Assembly (NCBI RefSeq): GCF_913774235.1
Contig: NZ_CAJYDW010000010.1
Location: 1 to 64,000 of the forward strand
Source: an uncultured Pseudomonas sp.
GTDB taxonomy: Bacteria > Pseudomonadota > Gammaproteobacteria > Pseudomonadales > Pseudomonadaceae
DNA length: 64,000 nucleotides
Direction of reading: 5' to 3'
The position numbers and the translations under genes were made by a program. The notes beneath the pieces are model-generated. The model did not search any database and was not told where the DNA came from. It saw nothing but the letters and a program-made list of their open reading frames with translations. Position 1 is the first letter of the stretch. Each line of letters begins with the position of its first letter. This document shows, in pieces, positions 1-9,970 of this stretch.

Positions 1-42
1 TGACGTGCGACTGAGAGTCTGCAAGAGCGCAAGAGCAAAAGC

Positions 43-61
43 AGCCCGGCTGCGCCGGGCT
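43..61. terminator. GC-rich stem-loop at the left edge, possible terminator
   Basis: AGCCCGG and CCGGGCT form a short perfect stem around a TGCG loop. Read on the minus strand it is followed by a T-containing stretch (GCTTTTGCTCTT), which would suit termination of leftward transcription. The gene it would serve lies outside the window, so the assignment is weak. Confidence 0.35.
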
Positions 62-67
62 ATCACT

Positions 68-111
68 GCTCCTACGGTACAACGTCTGTAGGAGCGGCCT
101 ATTGCCGCGAT
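68..111. repeat. REP-like palindromic element
   Basis: GCTCCTAC (68-75) is inverted as GTAGGAGC (88-95), and the second arm continues as GGCCTATTGCCGCGAT. The core TGTAGGAGCGGCC-like sequence is the same as in the perfect inverted pair at 36171-36233, so both belong to one REP family typical of Pseudomonas intergenic DNA. Here only one arm is long, so it reads as a single REP or a decayed pair. Confidence 0.75.
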
Positions 112-160
112 AGGGCAGTGGTCGCTACCAATGACCCTGAATCAGTACGTCACCCATAGA

Positions 161-184
161 AAAGCCCGGCATGTGCCGGGCTTT
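161..184 (-). terminator. Rho-independent terminator of uvrA
   Basis: AAAGCCCGGC and GCCGGGCTTT form a near-perfect stem around an ATGT loop about 30 bases after the uvrA stop codon. On the minus strand the stem runs into TTTTCTAT, a short U-tract. It closes the leftward uvrA transcript. Confidence 0.8.
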
Positions 185-211
185 GTGCTCTCTGTGGAGG
201 GAGATCAGGAG

Positions 212-3046
212 TTACTCCCGATCTCGTTCCAGCAAAGGCTTGAGGAAGTGGCCGGTATAGGACTTCTTATTCGCCGCAACTTCCTCTGGCGTACCTGTCG
301 CGATGATCTGGCCGCCCTTGGAGCCGCCCTCTGGCCCCAGGTCCACTAGCCAATCGGCGGTCTTGATGACGTCTAGGTTGTGCTCGATCACCACGACGGT
401 ATTGCCGTGATCCCGCAGTCGATGCAGTACATCCAGCAATTGTTGGATGTCGGCGAAGTGCAGGCCCGTAGTGGGTTCGTCCAGGATGTAGAGGGTCTTG
501 CCCGTATCCCGCTTGGATAGCTCTCGTGCCAGTTTCACGCGCTGGGCCTCACCTCCCGAAAGCGTCGTCGCGCTCTGGCCCAGGCGGATGTAGGAGAGAC
601 CGACATCCATCAACGTCTGCAGCTTGCGCGCCAATGCCGGGATGGACTCGAAGAAGGCGTGGGCCTCTTCGATGGTCATGTCCAGCACCTCGGTGATGGT
701 CTTGCCCTTGTACTTCACCTCCAGGGTCTCGCGGTTGTATCTCTTGCCCTTGCACACATCGCAGGCGACGTAGACATCCGGTAGGAAGTGCATCTCCACC
801 TTGATCACCCCGTCGCCCTGACAAGCCTCGCAACGACCGCCCTTGACGTTGAAGGAGAAGCGTCCTGGCGTGTAGCCGCGGGAACGAGATTCCGGGACGC
901 CGGAGAACAGCTCGCGGATAGGGGTGAAGAGTCCAGTGTAGGTCGCCGGATTGGAGCGCGGTGTGCGACCTATGGGGCTCTGGTCGATGTCCACGACCTT
1001 GTCCAGGTGCTGCATGCCGTCGAAGCTATCATGGGCGGCGACTTCCAGAGTCGTCGCGCCATTGAGCGCCGTGGCGGTAAGCGGGAAGAGGGTGTTGTTG
1101 ATCAGCGTCGACTTGCCCGAGCCGGACACGCCGGTCACGCAGGTCAGCAAGCCCACCGGAATCTCCAGGTTCACGTTCTGCAGGTTGTTGCCCCGTGCAC
1201 CTTTCAGCTTGAGCAGCTTTTTCTTGTCCCGCGCGGTGCGCTTGGCGGGTACCACGATCTTCTTGCGGCCCGACAGGTACTGTCCGGTGACCGAGTCCGG
1301 ATGCTTCATGACCTGATCCGGTGTGCCTTCCGCGATGATCTGGCCGCCATGTACGCCCGCGCCAGGGCCGATGTCGATGACATAGTCCGCCAGGCGGATG
1401 GCATCTTCGTCGTGCTCGACGACGATGACGGTATTGCCTAGGTCACGCAGGTGAGTAAGGGTGCCCAGCAGTCGCTCGTTGTCGCGCTGATGCAGGCCGA
1501 TGGAAGGCTCGTCGAGAATGTACATGACACCCACCAGGCCCGCGCCGATTTGGCTGGCCAAGCGGATGCGCTGCGCCTCGCCGCCGGAAAGGGTGTCGGC
1601 GCTGCGGTCCAGGGTCAGGTAGTCCAGGCCGACATTGACCAGAAACTGCAGGCGTTCACGGATCTCCTTGAGGATCTTGTCGGCGATCTGTTGTCGCTGG
1701 CCCTTGAGGGTCAGGTCCTGGAAGTACTGGGTCGCATCGCCTACTGGAAGCCGTGTCACCGCCGGCAGGGTTTTGTCACCAACCCATACATGGCGCGCCT
1801 CACGACGCAGGCGGGTGCCGTTGCAATCAGGGCAATGCTGGGTGCTGAGGTATTTGGCCAGTTCCTCGCGAACGCTCTGGGATTCGGTTTCGCGATAGCG
1901 GCGCTCAAGGTTGGGCAGGATGCCCTCAAAGGGATGAGCCCGCTTGACGATGTCGCCCCGATCATTGAGGTAGCGGAAGTTGACGCTCTCGCGTCCCGAG
2001 CCACTCAACACGGCTTTGCGGTGCTTGTCATCGAGGCTCTTGAAGGGCTCGTCCAGGCTGAAGCCATAGTGGCTCGCCAGCGAGCCCAGCATCTGGAAGT
2101 AGTAGACGTTGCGCCTGTCCCAGCCACGGATGGCGCCCTCGCTGAGGCTGAGCTCCTCGTTGACCACGCGTCGGGCATCGAAGAATTGCTTCACGCCCAG
2201 GCCATCACAGGTGGGGCAGGCGCCCGCGGGGTTGTTGAAGGAAAATAGCTTGGGCTCGAGCTCGCCAATGGAGAAGCCGCACACCGGGCACGCGAAGCGG
2301 GCGGAAAAAACGATCTCTTCGCCGCTCTCGCCTTCCATGGGTGCGATGATGGCGATGTCGTCAGCCAGCTTCAGTGCCGTCTCGAAGGATTCCGCCAGGC
2401 GCTGCTGGAGGTCTTCCCGCACCTTGAATCTATCCACCACCACTTCGATGGTGTGCTTCTTCTGCTTGTCGAGCTTGGGCAGTTCGTCCATTTCATGCAG
2501 GCGGCCGTTGACGCGGACTCGCACGAAGCCCTGCGCCCTTAGCTCGTCGAAGACCGACAGATGCTCGCCCTTGCGCTCGCGCACGATGGGGGCGAGCAGC
2601 ATCAGGCGCTGGCCTTCCGGCATGGCTAGCACCTGGTCGACCATCTGGCTGACCGTCTGGGCTTCGAGGGGGACGTCGTGCTCGGGGCAGCGGGGCGTGC
2701 CGACACGCGCATAGAGCAGCCGCAGGTAGTCGTAGATCTCGGTGATGGTACCAACCGTGGAGCGTGGGTTGTGCGAGGTGGACTTCTGCTCGATGGAGAT
2801 GGCCGGAGACAGGCCTTCGATGGTGTCCACATCCGGTTTTTCCATCATCGACAGGAACTGACGAGCGTAGGCCGACAGGGATTCCACGTAACGACGCTGG
2901 CCTTCGGCATAAAGGGTATCGAAGGCCAGGGAGGATTTGCCGGAGCCGGACAGGCCGGTGATGACGATGAGCTTGTCCCGGGGAAGGGTCAGGTCGATGT
3001 TCTTCAGGTTATGGGTGCGGGCCCCACGGATGAGGATCTTATCCAC
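212..3046 (-). CDS. uvrA: UvrABC excinuclease subunit A
   Basis: Damage-recognition ATPase of nucleotide excision repair; a UvrA dimer loads UvrB at lesions. The protein is 944 residues, the usual length. It carries two ABC modules: Walker A GLSGSGKS at residues 31-38 and VSGSGKST near 640, each with an LSGGEAQR signature, plus the zinc-binding cysteine pairs (CPVC/CPTC and CEAC/CDVC). I chose the GTG at 3046 (reading [13 protein letters not shown]), which matches the conserved UvrA N-terminus; a longer in-frame ATG at 3139 would add 31 unrelated residues. GAGG lies about 13 bases upstream of the GTG. The gene is divergent from the MFS gene that precedes ssb, the arrangement seen in other pseudomonads. 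I saw no CTG-N10-CAG LexA box upstream. Confidence 0.97.
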   Translation of the reverse strand: MDKILIRGARTHNLKNIDLTLPRDKLIVITGLSGSGKSSLAFDTLYAEGQRRYVESLSAYARQFLSMMEKPDVDTIEGLSPAISIEQKSTSHNPRSTVGTITEIYDYLRLLYARVGTPRCPEHDVPLEAQTVSQMVDQVLAMPEGQRLMLLAPIVRERKGEHLSVFDELRAQGFVRVRVNGRLHEMDELPKLDKQKKHTIEVVVDRFKVREDLQQRLAESFETALKLADDIAIIAPMEGESGEEIVFSARFACPVCGFSIGELEPKLFSFNNPAGACPTCDGLGVKQFFDARRVVNEELSLSEGAIRGWDRRNVYYFQMLGSLASHYGFSLDEPFKSLDDKHRKAVLSGSGRESVNFRYLNDRGDIVKRAHPFEGILPNLERRYRETESQSVREELAKYLSTQHCPDCNGTRLRREARHVWVGDKTLPAVTRLPVGDATQYFQDLTLKGQRQQIADKILKEIRERLQFLVNVGLDYLTLDRSADTLSGGEAQRIRLASQIGAGLVGVMYILDEPSIGLHQRDNERLLGTLTHLRDLGNTVIVVEHDEDAIRLADYVIDIGPGAGVHGGQIIAEGTPDQVMKHPDSVTGQYLSGRKKIVVPAKRTARDKKKLLKLKGARGNNLQNVNLEIPVGLLTCVTGVSGSGKSTLINNTLFPLTATALNGATTLEVAAHDSFDGMQHLDKVVDIDQSPIGRTPRSNPATYTGLFTPIRELFSGVPESRSRGYTPGRFSFNVKGGRCEACQGDGVIKVEMHFLPDVYVACDVCKGKRYNRETLEVKYKGKTITEVLDMTIEEAHAFFESIPALARKLQTLMDVGLSYIRLGQSATTLSGGEAQRVKLARELSKRDTGKTLYILDEPTTGLHFADIQQLLDVLHRLRDHGNTVVVIEHNLDVIKTADWLVDLGPEGGSKGGQIIATGTPEEVAANKKSYTGHFLKPLLERDRE

Positions 3047-3315
3047 GTAAACTTCTGCCTCGTATTGGCGGCGCGTCAATAGAAAAGAGATCTCGTCCCG
3101 GGCTGCGGCTATCTGCCGCGCCTGTGAGAGAGGGGTCAAGACTGGTAAAATTAATGGCCCGACAGCGGTGATCGGGCGTTCGTGATGCTGGCGGTCGGGA
3201 ACGTTCGGACGAGCGCTCGGCTATCTTCACCGCTTCCTCCCTAAATGGTCATTGTCACGACTGTTTTAAAGCTGTGTGGCGACCTAAAAGTCTGTCGCCG
3301 ACGAGAGGGTTATCA

Positions 3316-4704
3316 ATGCTCGACAAGCGCAGCGAAGCCATGAGCGGCGTCGAACGCCGTGCCGCCCTGGGGCTGGCTCTGGTCTTCGCCTTTCGTATGC
3401 TCGGTATGTTCATGGTGCTCCCGGTCCTGGCGACCTATGGTCAGGAATTGGCGGATGCCACTCCGGCGCTCATCGGCCTTGCCATAGGTGCCTATGGTTT
3501 GACCCAAGCGGTCCTGCAAATTCCCCTGGGGACCTTATCGGATCGTATTGGCCGGCGCCCCATCATCATCGGTGGACTGCTGGTGTTCGCCCTGGGTGCC
3601 GCCATTGCCGCCAATGCCCACTCTATCTGGGGCGTGATTGCCGGTCGCATCGTTCAGGGTGGTGGTGCCATTTCGGCCGCCATCATGGCGTTGCTGTCGG
3701 ATCTGACCCGGGAGCAGCACCGCACCAAGGCCATGGCCACCATCGGCATGAGCATCGGGGTATCCTTCGCCGTGGCGATGGTCGCCGGACCGCTGCTGAC
3801 GCGTGCCTATGGTCTGTCGGGGCTGTTCTGGGCGACTTGTGGACTGGCGTTGGTCGGGCTGCTCATCGTGCTGTTGGTGGTCCCGCGGAACGCTTCGCCT
3901 TTCGCTCACCGTGAATCCAATCTGGCCCGCCAGGCGTTGGGTACCACCCTGCGCAACCGCGACCTGCTACGCCTGGATTTCGGCATCCTCACCCTCCATG
4001 CCGTGCTGATGGCCAGCTTCGTCGTCCTGCCGCTGGCCCTCGCCGAACACGCCGGTCTGCCGAAGGAGGAGCACTGGTGGGTGTACCTGACGGCACTGGT
4101 GGTCGGCTTCTTCGCCATGGTTCCTTTCATCATCTATGGTGAAAAGAAGCGGCGCATGAAGCGCGTGCTGGTGGGTGCCATCAGTGTGTTGGTGCTGTGC
4201 GAGCTGTACTTCTTTTTCTTCAGCAACAGCCTGGTGGCCCTGGTCATCGGCATCGTGGTGTTCTTCACCGCCTTCAACCTGCTGGAGGCCTCGCTGCCTT
4301 CGCTGGTGAGCAAGGTGGCGCCGGCGGGAGGCAAGGGCACGGCCATGGGGATCTATTCCACCAGCCAGTTTCTCGGCTCGGCGCTCGGCGGTATCCTCGG
4401 TGGCTGGCTGTTCCAGCATGGTGGCCTGTCCACTGTCTTCCTGGGCTGTGCTGTGCTTTGCCTGGGTTGGGCGGTGATTGCTGGTACGATGCGTGAACCG
4501 CCCTATGTCACCAGCCTGCGTTTGTCCGTCGCCCCTGAGCTAGTCAACGACCAGGGATTGGTCGGGCGCCTGTTGGCCCTGGCCGGGGTGACCGACGCGG
4601 TGGTGGTGGCAGAAGAGCAAGCCGTCTACATCAAGATCGACACTAAAGTCGTCGATCGAGCGCAATTGGAGCGACTGGTAAGCCATACGCCAGTCGCCGC
4701 TTGA
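3316..4704 (+). CDS. yajR: MFS transporter, YajR type
   Basis: Twelve-helix major facilitator with a cytoplasmic C-terminal domain, 462 residues. The N-terminal half reads [16 protein letters not shown] and [22 protein letters not shown], the MFS motif A, and [19 protein letters not shown]. After the last helix comes a roughly 65-residue tail ending in [13 protein letters not shown], which resembles the YAM domain of Escherichia coli YajR. Substrate is unknown for this family; export is inferred from the fold. The ATG at 3316 is preceded by GAGAGG seven bases upstream; a longer frame from 3274 lacks a ribosome site. The stop is 26 bases from ssb, so co-transcription with ssb is likely. Confidence 0.88.
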   Translation: MLDKRSEAMSGVERRAALGLALVFAFRMLGMFMVLPVLATYGQELADATPALIGLAIGAYGLTQAVLQIPLGTLSDRIGRRPIIIGGLLVFALGAAIAANAHSIWGVIAGRIVQGGGAISAAIMALLSDLTREQHRTKAMATIGMSIGVSFAVAMVAGPLLTRAYGLSGLFWATCGLALVGLLIVLLVVPRNASPFAHRESNLARQALGTTLRNRDLLRLDFGILTLHAVLMASFVVLPLALAEHAGLPKEEHWWVYLTALVVGFFAMVPFIIYGEKKRRMKRVLVGAISVLVLCELYFFFFSNSLVALVIGIVVFFTAFNLLEASLPSLVSKVAPAGGKGTAMGIYSTSQFLGSALGGILGGWLFQHGGLSTVFLGCAVLCLGWAVIAGTMREPPYVTSLRLSVAPELVNDQGLVGRLLALAGVTDAVVVAEEQAVYIKIDTKVVDRAQLERLVSHTPVAA

Positions 4705-4730
4705 TCGACAAGCCTCATCAGGAGATTCAT

Positions 4731-5279
4731 ATGGCCCGTGGCGTCAATAAAGTCATTCTCGTCGGCAATGCCGGCGCTGATCCCGAAACCCGTTACATGC
4801 CCAACGGCAATGCGGTGACCAACGTCACCCTGGCCACCAGCGAGAGCTGGAAGGACAAGCAGACCGGCCAGCAGCAAGACCGTACCGAATGGCACCGCGT
4901 GGTGTTCTTCGGTCGCCTGGCCGAGATCGCTGGCGAGTACATCCGCAAGGGCTCCCAGGTCTATGTCGAGGGCTCGCTGCGCACCCGCAAGTGGCAGGGC
5001 CAGGACGGTCAGGATCGCTACACCACGGAAATCGTGGTCGATATCAACGGCAACATGCAGTTGCTGGGTGGTCGTGGTGGCAATGCCGGCGGTAACGACG
5101 AGTACAACCAGAGCGCACCTGCGCCCCAGCAGCAACGTGCACCGCGTCCGCAGCAGGCTGCCCCCCAGGGTGGCGGTCAGCAGTACGACAATCGTCCGCA
5201 GCAGCAACCGCAGTCCCGTCCGCAGCAGCAACCTGCCCAGCAGGATTACGACAGCTTCGACGACGATATTCCGTTCTAA
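4731..5279 (+). CDS. ssb: Single-stranded DNA-binding protein
   Basis: Coats single-stranded DNA during replication, recombination and repair. The 182-residue protein starts [15 protein letters not shown], has the OB fold in residues 1-110 ([37 protein letters not shown]), a long low-complexity Gln/Pro/Arg linker, and the acidic tip DSFDDDIPF that docks partner proteins. The start is the ATG at 4731 behind GGAG; an upstream in-frame ATG at 4701 has no ribosome site. It follows the YajR-type gene on the same strand and is closed by a bidirectional terminator shared with ssrA. Confidence 0.97.
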   Translation: MARGVNKVILVGNAGADPETRYMPNGNAVTNVTLATSESWKDKQTGQQQDRTEWHRVVFFGRLAEIAGEYIRKGSQVYVEGSLRTRKWQGQDGQDRYTTEIVVDINGNMQLLGGRGGNAGGNDEYNQSAPAPQQQRAPRPQQAAPQGGGQQYDNRPQQQPQSRPQQQPAQQDYDSFDDDIPF

Positions 5280-5288
5280 ACGACGGGC

Positions 5289-5325
5289 AAAGAAAAAGGG
5301 CAGCCAATGGCTGCCCTTTCTTTTT
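5289..5325. terminator. Bidirectional terminator between ssb and ssrA
   Basis: The stem AAAGGGCAGCC / GGCTGCCCTTT closes on an AAT loop, with an A-rich run on the left and T5 on the right. It can end ssb on the plus strand and tmRNA precursor transcription on the minus strand. Confidence 0.9.
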
Positions 5326-5677
5326 GGTGGAGGCGGGGGGATTTGAACCCCCGTCCGCCAGCTCTCCGCTATCGGTTCTACATGCTTAGCCCTGTCTACT
5401 GAGTTAACCCATTGCGGCCCGACGGGCAGGGTGCTTTGGGCGAGCTGTATAAGTTTTAGCCGTTACGTCTACAGCGAACTTGGCGGCGATCCTGTTCTAT
5501 CTGACAGTCGTTTCGGGTTTACAGGCATCCCCTAGCGACTGCTAGCCGCATTAAGCAGCTAGAGCGTAGTTGTCGTCGTTGGCAACTATAAGTTTGCAGC
5601 AGCGAATTTACGAGTTCTGCTACCAGCTCGGCATGCCCCTCAAGTTTCGTTACCGGCGTCGAATCCTAATCGCCCCC
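5325..5677 (-). ncRNA. ssrA: Transfer-messenger RNA
   Basis: Rescues stalled ribosomes with SmpB. On the minus strand the RNA begins GGGGGCGATTAGGATTCGAC and ends with the T-arm GGTTCAAATCC, an acceptor stem and an encoded CCA; the ends pair as GGGGGCG with CGCCTCC, allowing G-U. The tag frame lies at 5551-5583 and reads ANDDNYALAA then TAA, with GCC as the resume codon. About 353 nucleotides, typical for gammaproteobacteria. It lies downstream of smpB but has its own promoter in between. Confidence 0.97.
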
Positions 5678-5695
5678 AAAACTTGCTGGTCGTTC

Positions 5696-5724
5696 ACTAT
5701 AGAAACTCCGGCCGTCCTACGCAA
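5696..5724 (-). promoter_or_regulatory. Sigma-70 promoter of ssrA
   Basis: On the minus strand TTGCGT (5724-5719) and TATAGT (5701-5696) are separated by exactly 17 bases. The -10 box lies 18 bases upstream of the mature tmRNA 5' end, leaving a short leader that RNase P would remove. Confidence 0.7.
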
Positions 5725-5758
5725 GTCATTGTCGACGAAACGTTTTTCGGCCGCTTGG

Positions 5759-6235
5759 CTACTTGGCGTCCTTGCGGATGGCGCGCTGGATCTCACGGTC
5801 GGAATCGCGCTCGCGCTCGGTGGCGCGCTTGTCGAATTCCTTCTTGCCCTTGGCCAGGGCGATCTCGCACTTGACCAGGTGCTTCTTCCAGTAGAGCGAC
5901 AAGGCGACGCAGGCATAGCCTTTCTGTTGCACGGCGCCGAACAGCTTGCCCAGCTCGCGCTTGTTCAGCAGCAGCTTGCGGGTACGGGTCGGATCGGCGA
6001 TGACGTGGGTACTGGCGGTTTGCAACGGGGTGATATGGCTGCCAAGTAGCCAGGCTTCGCCGTCCTTGAGCAGCACGTAGCTGTCGGTCAGCTGCGCCTT
6101 GCCGGCTCTCAGGCTCTTCACCTCCCAGCCTGCCAGGGAAACACCCGCTTCGAAGCGGGTATCGACGAAGTATTCGTGGAGCGCCTTTTTGTTCTGCGCA
6201 ATGCTGCCGGGGGAAACTTTCTTTTGCTTAGCCAT
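5759..6235 (-). CDS. smpB: SsrA-binding protein SmpB
   Basis: Binds tmRNA and brings it to stalled ribosomes for trans-translation. The 158-residue protein begins [18 protein letters not shown], contains the conserved core [19 protein letters not shown] and the basic C-terminal tail ending [13 protein letters not shown], which enters the mRNA channel. A 20-residue longer frame starts at 6295; the ATG at 6235 matches the family start. It is immediately upstream of ssrA on the same strand, so the RNA and its partner protein are neighbours. Confidence 0.97.
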   Translation of the reverse strand: MAKQKKVSPGSIAQNKKALHEYFVDTRFEAGVSLAGWEVKSLRAGKAQLTDSYVLLKDGEAWLLGSHITPLQTASTHVIADPTRTRKLLLNKRELGKLFGAVQQKGYACVALSLYWKKHLVKCEIALAKGKKEFDKRATERERDSDREIQRAIRKDAK

Positions 6236-6407
6236 GATTCCAGGGTACAGCGAGTCGGGGGAAATGTCGCCACGCGCTTGAGCGGGTATGAGCAAACACG
6301 GACAATACCGCGGTTCTGGGCCGCGGCAGGCTGATGCGGGAGTAAATTGCGTGCGCCGCCCTCAAATTCAAGGCCCGACACCGAATTCGCTATTCTACGA
6401 GGTTCCG

Positions 6408-6842
6408 ATGAGCACGCACATCCAACGTTCGGCGTTGCTGCCCTATCCCGCTTCGGCGCTCTATGCGCTGGTCAACGATGTGGCCCGTTATCCGGAATTC
6501 CTGCCGTGGTGCTCGTCCGCGCAGATACTGGAGCAGGACGAAGGTCAGATGCGCGCCGGCCTCACCGTGGCCAAGGGCGGTCTCAGTCAGCAATTCACGA
6601 CGCGTAACACTCTCGTGCCCGACGAATCCATCACCATGGATCTGGAGAAGGGGCCCTTCAAGCAGTTGCATGGCGTCTGGACGTTCAAGGCACTGGGTGA
6701 CAAGGCCTGCAAGATTTCGCTGGATCTCTCCTTCGAATACGACAGTGCCATTGTCCGGGCGACCCTTGGCCCGCTGTTCAACCAGGCGGCCAATACGATG
6801 GTGGACGCCTTCTGCCAGCGCGCGCGGGCCCTCTATGGCTGA
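6408..6842 (+). CDS. ratA: RatA/Coq10-family START-domain protein
   Basis: Small 144-residue START/polyketide-cyclase-like protein of the RatA (PasT, YfjG)/Coq10 group. It begins MSTHIQRSALLPYPASALYALVNDVARYPEFLPWC, the hallmark of the group, and ends in a helix AANTMVDAFCQRARALYG. Relatives are described as a ribosome-association toxin in Escherichia coli and as ubiquinone-binding Coq10 in mitochondria; sequence alone does not separate these roles. ACGAGG lies six bases before the ATG; the longer frame from 6288 is not needed. It overlaps rnfH by eight bases, so the two are translationally linked. Confidence 0.88.
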   Translation: MSTHIQRSALLPYPASALYALVNDVARYPEFLPWCSSAQILEQDEGQMRAGLTVAKGGLSQQFTTRNTLVPDESITMDLEKGPFKQLHGVWTFKALGDKACKISLDLSFEYDSAIVRATLGPLFNQAANTMVDAFCQRARALYG

Positions 6843-7140
6843 GTACCTGGCCATCGAAGTGGCTCTGGCCCTGCCGGAGCGGCAGTGGTTGTTGAGTCTG
6901 CAGCTGGAGGAGGGCGTCACCGCCGAGCAGGCGGTACTCGCATCAGGACTACTCGATCAATTGCCGCCCTTGCAACGAGAGCACGTTAAGGTCGGCATCT
7001 TCGGCAAGCTGCTGGCTCGGCCGTCCGAGCGCGTGCTGAGGGCGGGGGATCGAGTGGAGATCTATCGGCCGCTGCTCGCTGACCCCAAGGAGAGTCGCAA
7101 GCGGCGCGCCGAACAGGCCAGGCTCAAAGCCAGCCGCTGA
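6835..7140 (+). CDS. rnfH: RnfH-family ubiquitin-like protein
   Basis: 101-residue member of the RnfH (UPF0125, YfjF) family with a beta-grasp, ubiquitin-like fold. It starts MAEYLAIEVALALPERQ and contains GIFGKLLARPSERVLRAGDRVEIYRPLLADPKESRKRRA, the signature end of the family. The start is the ATG at 6835 inside the ratA stop region, an overlap that is conserved for ratA-rnfH pairs. Function is unsettled. Its stop is eight bases from the convergent bamE stop, with no obvious terminator between. Confidence 0.88.
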   Translation: MAEYLAIEVALALPERQWLLSLQLEEGVTAEQAVLASGLLDQLPPLQREHVKVGIFGKLLARPSERVLRAGDRVEIYRPLLADPKESRKRRAEQARLKASR

Positions 7141-7148
7141 CCGACTGC

Positions 7149-7688
7149 TTATTGGTCGTCGGTACGGATGCGCTCGGGGGTCGGCACGGCAGCCGGACGG
7201 GCGCTGTCTATCTCTTTCTGGATGGTGTCTTCGGTGGAGCCGGGAATTGCTGGCGTCTCTGGAGTTACCGCTGGCGTCGTGGTGGGCTGGGCAGGTGCGG
7301 CGGAGTCCACGCTGGTGCCGCTATCGGTACCCATGATCTGCTGTTCACGACTGGTGCCAGGCATGAAATCGCCAGACAGTCCGCTGAGCTGATTGTTGCC
7401 ATTGAACACCAGGCTGACCCGCTCCTGCTTCCGCTGACCGCCGGCGGCCTGCAGGCTGTAGAGGTAATCCCAGCGATTGGGATGGAAGGTGTCCTGGATC
7501 AGCGGCGTGCCCATGATAAACCGGACTTGCTGTCGGGTCATTCCAGGGCGCAACTGGTCTATCATGTCCTGGGTGACGACGTTGCCCTGCTGGATGTCGA
7601 TCTTGTAAACCCCCGGCAGAGAGCAGCCGGCGAGCATGGCTAGGCTCAGCAGAGAGAGCCCGGTCAGCGTTTGCTTGAGGTTTTGCAT
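7149..7688 (-). CDS. bamE: Outer membrane assembly lipoprotein BamE (OmlA)
   Basis: Lipoprotein of the BAM complex that inserts beta-barrel proteins into the outer membrane. The 179-residue precursor has a signal peptide with lipobox LAGC (mature Cys near residue 22), then the SmpA/OmlA domain: [29 protein letters not shown] and NRWDYLYSL. It extends well past the roughly 113 residues of the Escherichia coli protein with a Pro/Thr/Ala-rich tail, as in Pseudomonas OmlA. The start is the ATG at 7688; a longer frame from 7880 runs antisense through the fur promoter. It is divergent from fur, the usual Pseudomonas arrangement. Confidence 0.95.
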   Translation of the reverse strand: MQNLKQTLTGLSLLSLAMLAGCSLPGVYKIDIQQGNVVTQDMIDQLRPGMTRQQVRFIMGTPLIQDTFHPNRWDYLYSLQAAGGQRKQERVSLVFNGNNQLSGLSGDFMPGTSREQQIMGTDSGTSVDSAAPAQPTTTPAVTPETPAIPGSTEDTIQKEIDSARPAAVPTPERIRTDDQ

Positions 7689-7782
7689 CGGTGGGAGACT
7701 TCCACTATCTTGCTGGGCAACGAGGCACCGATCATACCCGTATTCCCGAGAGCTGCGAAAGCACTCGGCACCGAGAAAGAGC

Positions 7783-8187
7783 ATGGTAGAGAACAACGAA
7801 CTCCGCAAAGCGGGTCTGAAAGTGACCCTGCCGCGCGTCAAGATATTGCAGATGCTGGACACTGCAGAGCAGCGCCACATGAGCGCCGAAGACGTTTACA
7901 AGGCGCTGATGGAAGCTGGCGAGGACGTGGGTCTGGCAACGGTCTACCGGGTCCTCACCCAGTTCGAGGCCGCTGGTCTGGTGGTGCGCCACAACTTCGA
8001 TGGCGGCCATGCCGTGTTCGAGCTGGCCGACACTGGCCACCACGATCATATGGTGGATGTGGATACCGGTGAGGTCATCGAGTTCACTGACGCGTCCATC
8101 GAGAAGCGTCAACGCGAGATCGTGGAAGAGCACGGTTTCGAGTTGGTCGATCACAACCTGGTGCTGTACATCCGCCAGCGCAAGTGA
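7783..8187 (+). CDS. fur: Ferric uptake regulator Fur
   Basis: Iron-responsive repressor; 134 residues, the same length as Pseudomonas aeruginosa Fur and nearly identical to it. The winged helix lies in residues 1-83 ([29 protein letters not shown]), then the dimerisation domain with metal ligands in HHDH (86-89). Residue 92 is Asp ([10 protein letters not shown]) where the Pseudomonas protein normally has its only Cys, so this Fur contains no cysteine. The ATG at 7783 gives the conserved [13 protein letters not shown] start. It is divergent from bamE and convergent with recN across a shared terminator. Confidence 0.97.
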   Translation: MVENNELRKAGLKVTLPRVKILQMLDTAEQRHMSAEDVYKALMEAGEDVGLATVYRVLTQFEAAGLVVRHNFDGGHAVFELADTGHHDHMVDVDTGEVIEFTDASIEKRQREIVEEHGFELVDHNLVLYIRQRK

Positions 8188-8200
8188 TGAGCCGCTCACG

Positions 8201-8228
8201 AAAAAGGCGACCCGCGGGTCGCCTTTTT
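8201..8228. terminator. Bidirectional terminator between fur and recN
   Basis: AAAAAGGCGACCC and GGGTCGCCTTTTT are perfect inverted arms around a two-base centre, with A and T runs on both sides, so it works in either direction. Confidence 0.92.
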
Positions 8229-8250
8229 CATGTCCGGTCGTTGCCCATGG

Positions 8251-9918
8251 CTAGCGGCTGACTACCAGCTTGCGCGCATGGGCGAGGGATTCGCGGGTAA
8301 GGTCGACACCGCCCAGCATGCGCGCCACCTCTTCCACGCGGCGTGCGCGATCCAGCTTGGCGACCGCGGTACGGGTCTCGTCGGTACCGCGTTCCTTATG
8401 CACGAAGAGATGCTGGTGCCCCTGGGCGGCAACCTGGGGCAGGTGGGTGACGGTCAATACCTGGCCGCGCTCGCCCAGTTGCCGCAGCAACTGGCCGACC
8501 ACCTCGGCAGTGGGGCCGCCGATACCGACGTCCACCTCGTCGAACACCAGGGTCGGGGTGCGTGAGGTCTGGGCGGTGATGACCTGGATGGCCAGGCTGA
8601 TGCGTGACAGCTCACCGCCGGAAGCGACCTTGGCCAGCGGGCGCAGGGGTTGGCCCGGGTTGGCACTGACGCGGAACTCTATGCCTTCGTTGCCTAGTGG
8701 CTGGGGCTCGCCGCTGTTGCCTGGCGTGAGGGTGATGCTGAAGCGACCACCCGGCATGCCCAGGCGCTGCATCTCGGTCTCGACCGCGGCGGCGAGTTCC
8801 GGTGCCCGTTGCTCGCGCAGACGACTGAGTTCGCCAGCCTTCTCTTGATAGTGGCGCTCGAAGGCGGCCAGTTCTTCCTGCAGGCGTTCCAAGGCGACGT
8901 CGTCGGCATCCAGGGATTGCAGCTCGTTACGCAGCTGTTCGTGCAGCTCCAGCAGCGCTTCAGGTTGTACGCGATGCTTGCGGGCAAGGCTGTAGACGCT
9001 ATCGAGGCGTTCCTGCACCGCCTGCTGGCGCTCCGGGTCGGCCTCGAAATGATCGACGAAACGATTGAGTTCGTTCATCGCCTCTTCGATCTGGATCTGG
9101 GCGGAGGCGAGCAGGTTGCTGGCCTCCTCGATCTGCGCCGGCGGGCGGTCGAACGCGGTCAGGCGCGCCACGCTGGCATTGAGCGCGGAGAGCGCATTGC
9201 CCTGTTCGTTCTCGGTACAAAGGTCCATGGCCTGGCGGCAGGCCAGCAGGATGTGCTCGGCACTCGCCAGGTCGCTCTGCTCCTGCTCCAGCGCCTGGAG
9301 TTCGCCTTCGGCCAGAGCGAGATTGTCGAGTTCTTCGAGCTGATAGCTAAGCAGCTGGTGGCGGGCGCGTTGTTCGTCGCCGTTGCGGGTCAGGCGTTCC
9401 AGGGTCTGGCGCACCTGCCGCCAACGCTGGGCGGCAAGCTGGACCTGGCGGACCAGTTCTCCGGCACCAGCGTATTCGTCCAGCAGCCGGCGATGGGTGT
9501 CGAGGCCGAGCAGCGACTGATGTTCGTGCTGACTGTGGATGTCGATCAGCAGGCCACCCAGGGTCTTGAGATCGGCCAGCGGGCAGGGCGAGCCATTGAT
9601 GTAGCCGCGCGAGCGGCCCTCGCGGGTAATGACGCGGCGCAGCAGGCAGGGACCATCCTGTTCCAGGTCGCGCTCTGCCAGCCACTGGCGGGCTTCTGGG
9701 ATGTCGGAGATGTCGAAGCTGGCCAGGACATCGGCCTTGTCGGCGCCTGGTCTGACCGCATCGCTGTCGGCGCGGTCGCCCAGGGTGAGGCCGAGTGCGT
9801 CGAGCATGATGGATTTGCCGGCGCCGGTTTCGCCGGTGATCACGGTCATGCCGCGCTCTAGGTCGAGGTCAAGGTGTTCAACGATGGCGTAGTTGCGGAC
9901 GGACAGGTGCACCAGCAT
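8251..9918 (-). CDS. recN: DNA repair protein RecN
   Basis: SMC-like ATPase of double-strand-break repair. The 555-residue protein starts MLVHLSVRNYAIVEHLDLDL, has Walker A GETGAGKS, a long coiled-coil middle rich in Glu, Gln and Leu, and the C-terminal LASGGELSRISLAIQ signature followed by Walker B LVFDEVDVGIGG. The ATG at 9918 has GGAG 12 bases upstream; the longer frame from 10044 would read through the operator region. Two LexA-type boxes lie 24-70 bases upstream, so SOS control is expected. It is divergent from grpE. Confidence 0.96.
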   Translation of the reverse strand: MLVHLSVRNYAIVEHLDLDLERGMTVITGETGAGKSIMLDALGLTLGDRADSDAVRPGADKADVLASFDISDIPEARQWLAERDLEQDGPCLLRRVITREGRSRGYINGSPCPLADLKTLGGLLIDIHSQHEHQSLLGLDTHRRLLDEYAGAGELVRQVQLAAQRWRQVRQTLERLTRNGDEQRARHQLLSYQLEELDNLALAEGELQALEQEQSDLASAEHILLACRQAMDLCTENEQGNALSALNASVARLTAFDRPPAQIEEASNLLASAQIQIEEAMNELNRFVDHFEADPERQQAVQERLDSVYSLARKHRVQPEALLELHEQLRNELQSLDADDVALERLQEELAAFERHYQEKAGELSRLREQRAPELAAAVETEMQRLGMPGGRFSITLTPGNSGEPQPLGNEGIEFRVSANPGQPLRPLAKVASGGELSRISLAIQVITAQTSRTPTLVFDEVDVGIGGPTAEVVGQLLRQLGERGQVLTVTHLPQVAAQGHQHLFVHKERGTDETRTAVAKLDRARRVEEVARMLGGVDLTRESLAHARKLVVSR

Positions 9919-9941
9919 GCGACGATCTCCGAAAGCGGTTT

Positions 9942-9957
9942 CTGGTTGTTTATACAG
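9942..9957 (-). promoter_or_regulatory. LexA box, proximal to recN
   Basis: On the minus strand the sequence is CTGTATAAACAACCAG, exactly CTG-N10-CAG with a full CTGTAT half-site. It lies 24 bases upstream of the recN start codon, the expected place for SOS repression. Confidence 0.8.
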
Positions 9958-9970
9958 TGCCTTTCGGATA

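Noticed and set aside
3047-3315. LexA box or other SOS signal between uvrA and the MFS gene
   Set aside because: I looked for CTG-N10-CAG on both strands; the nearest (CTGGTAAAATTAATGG) lacks the second CAG.
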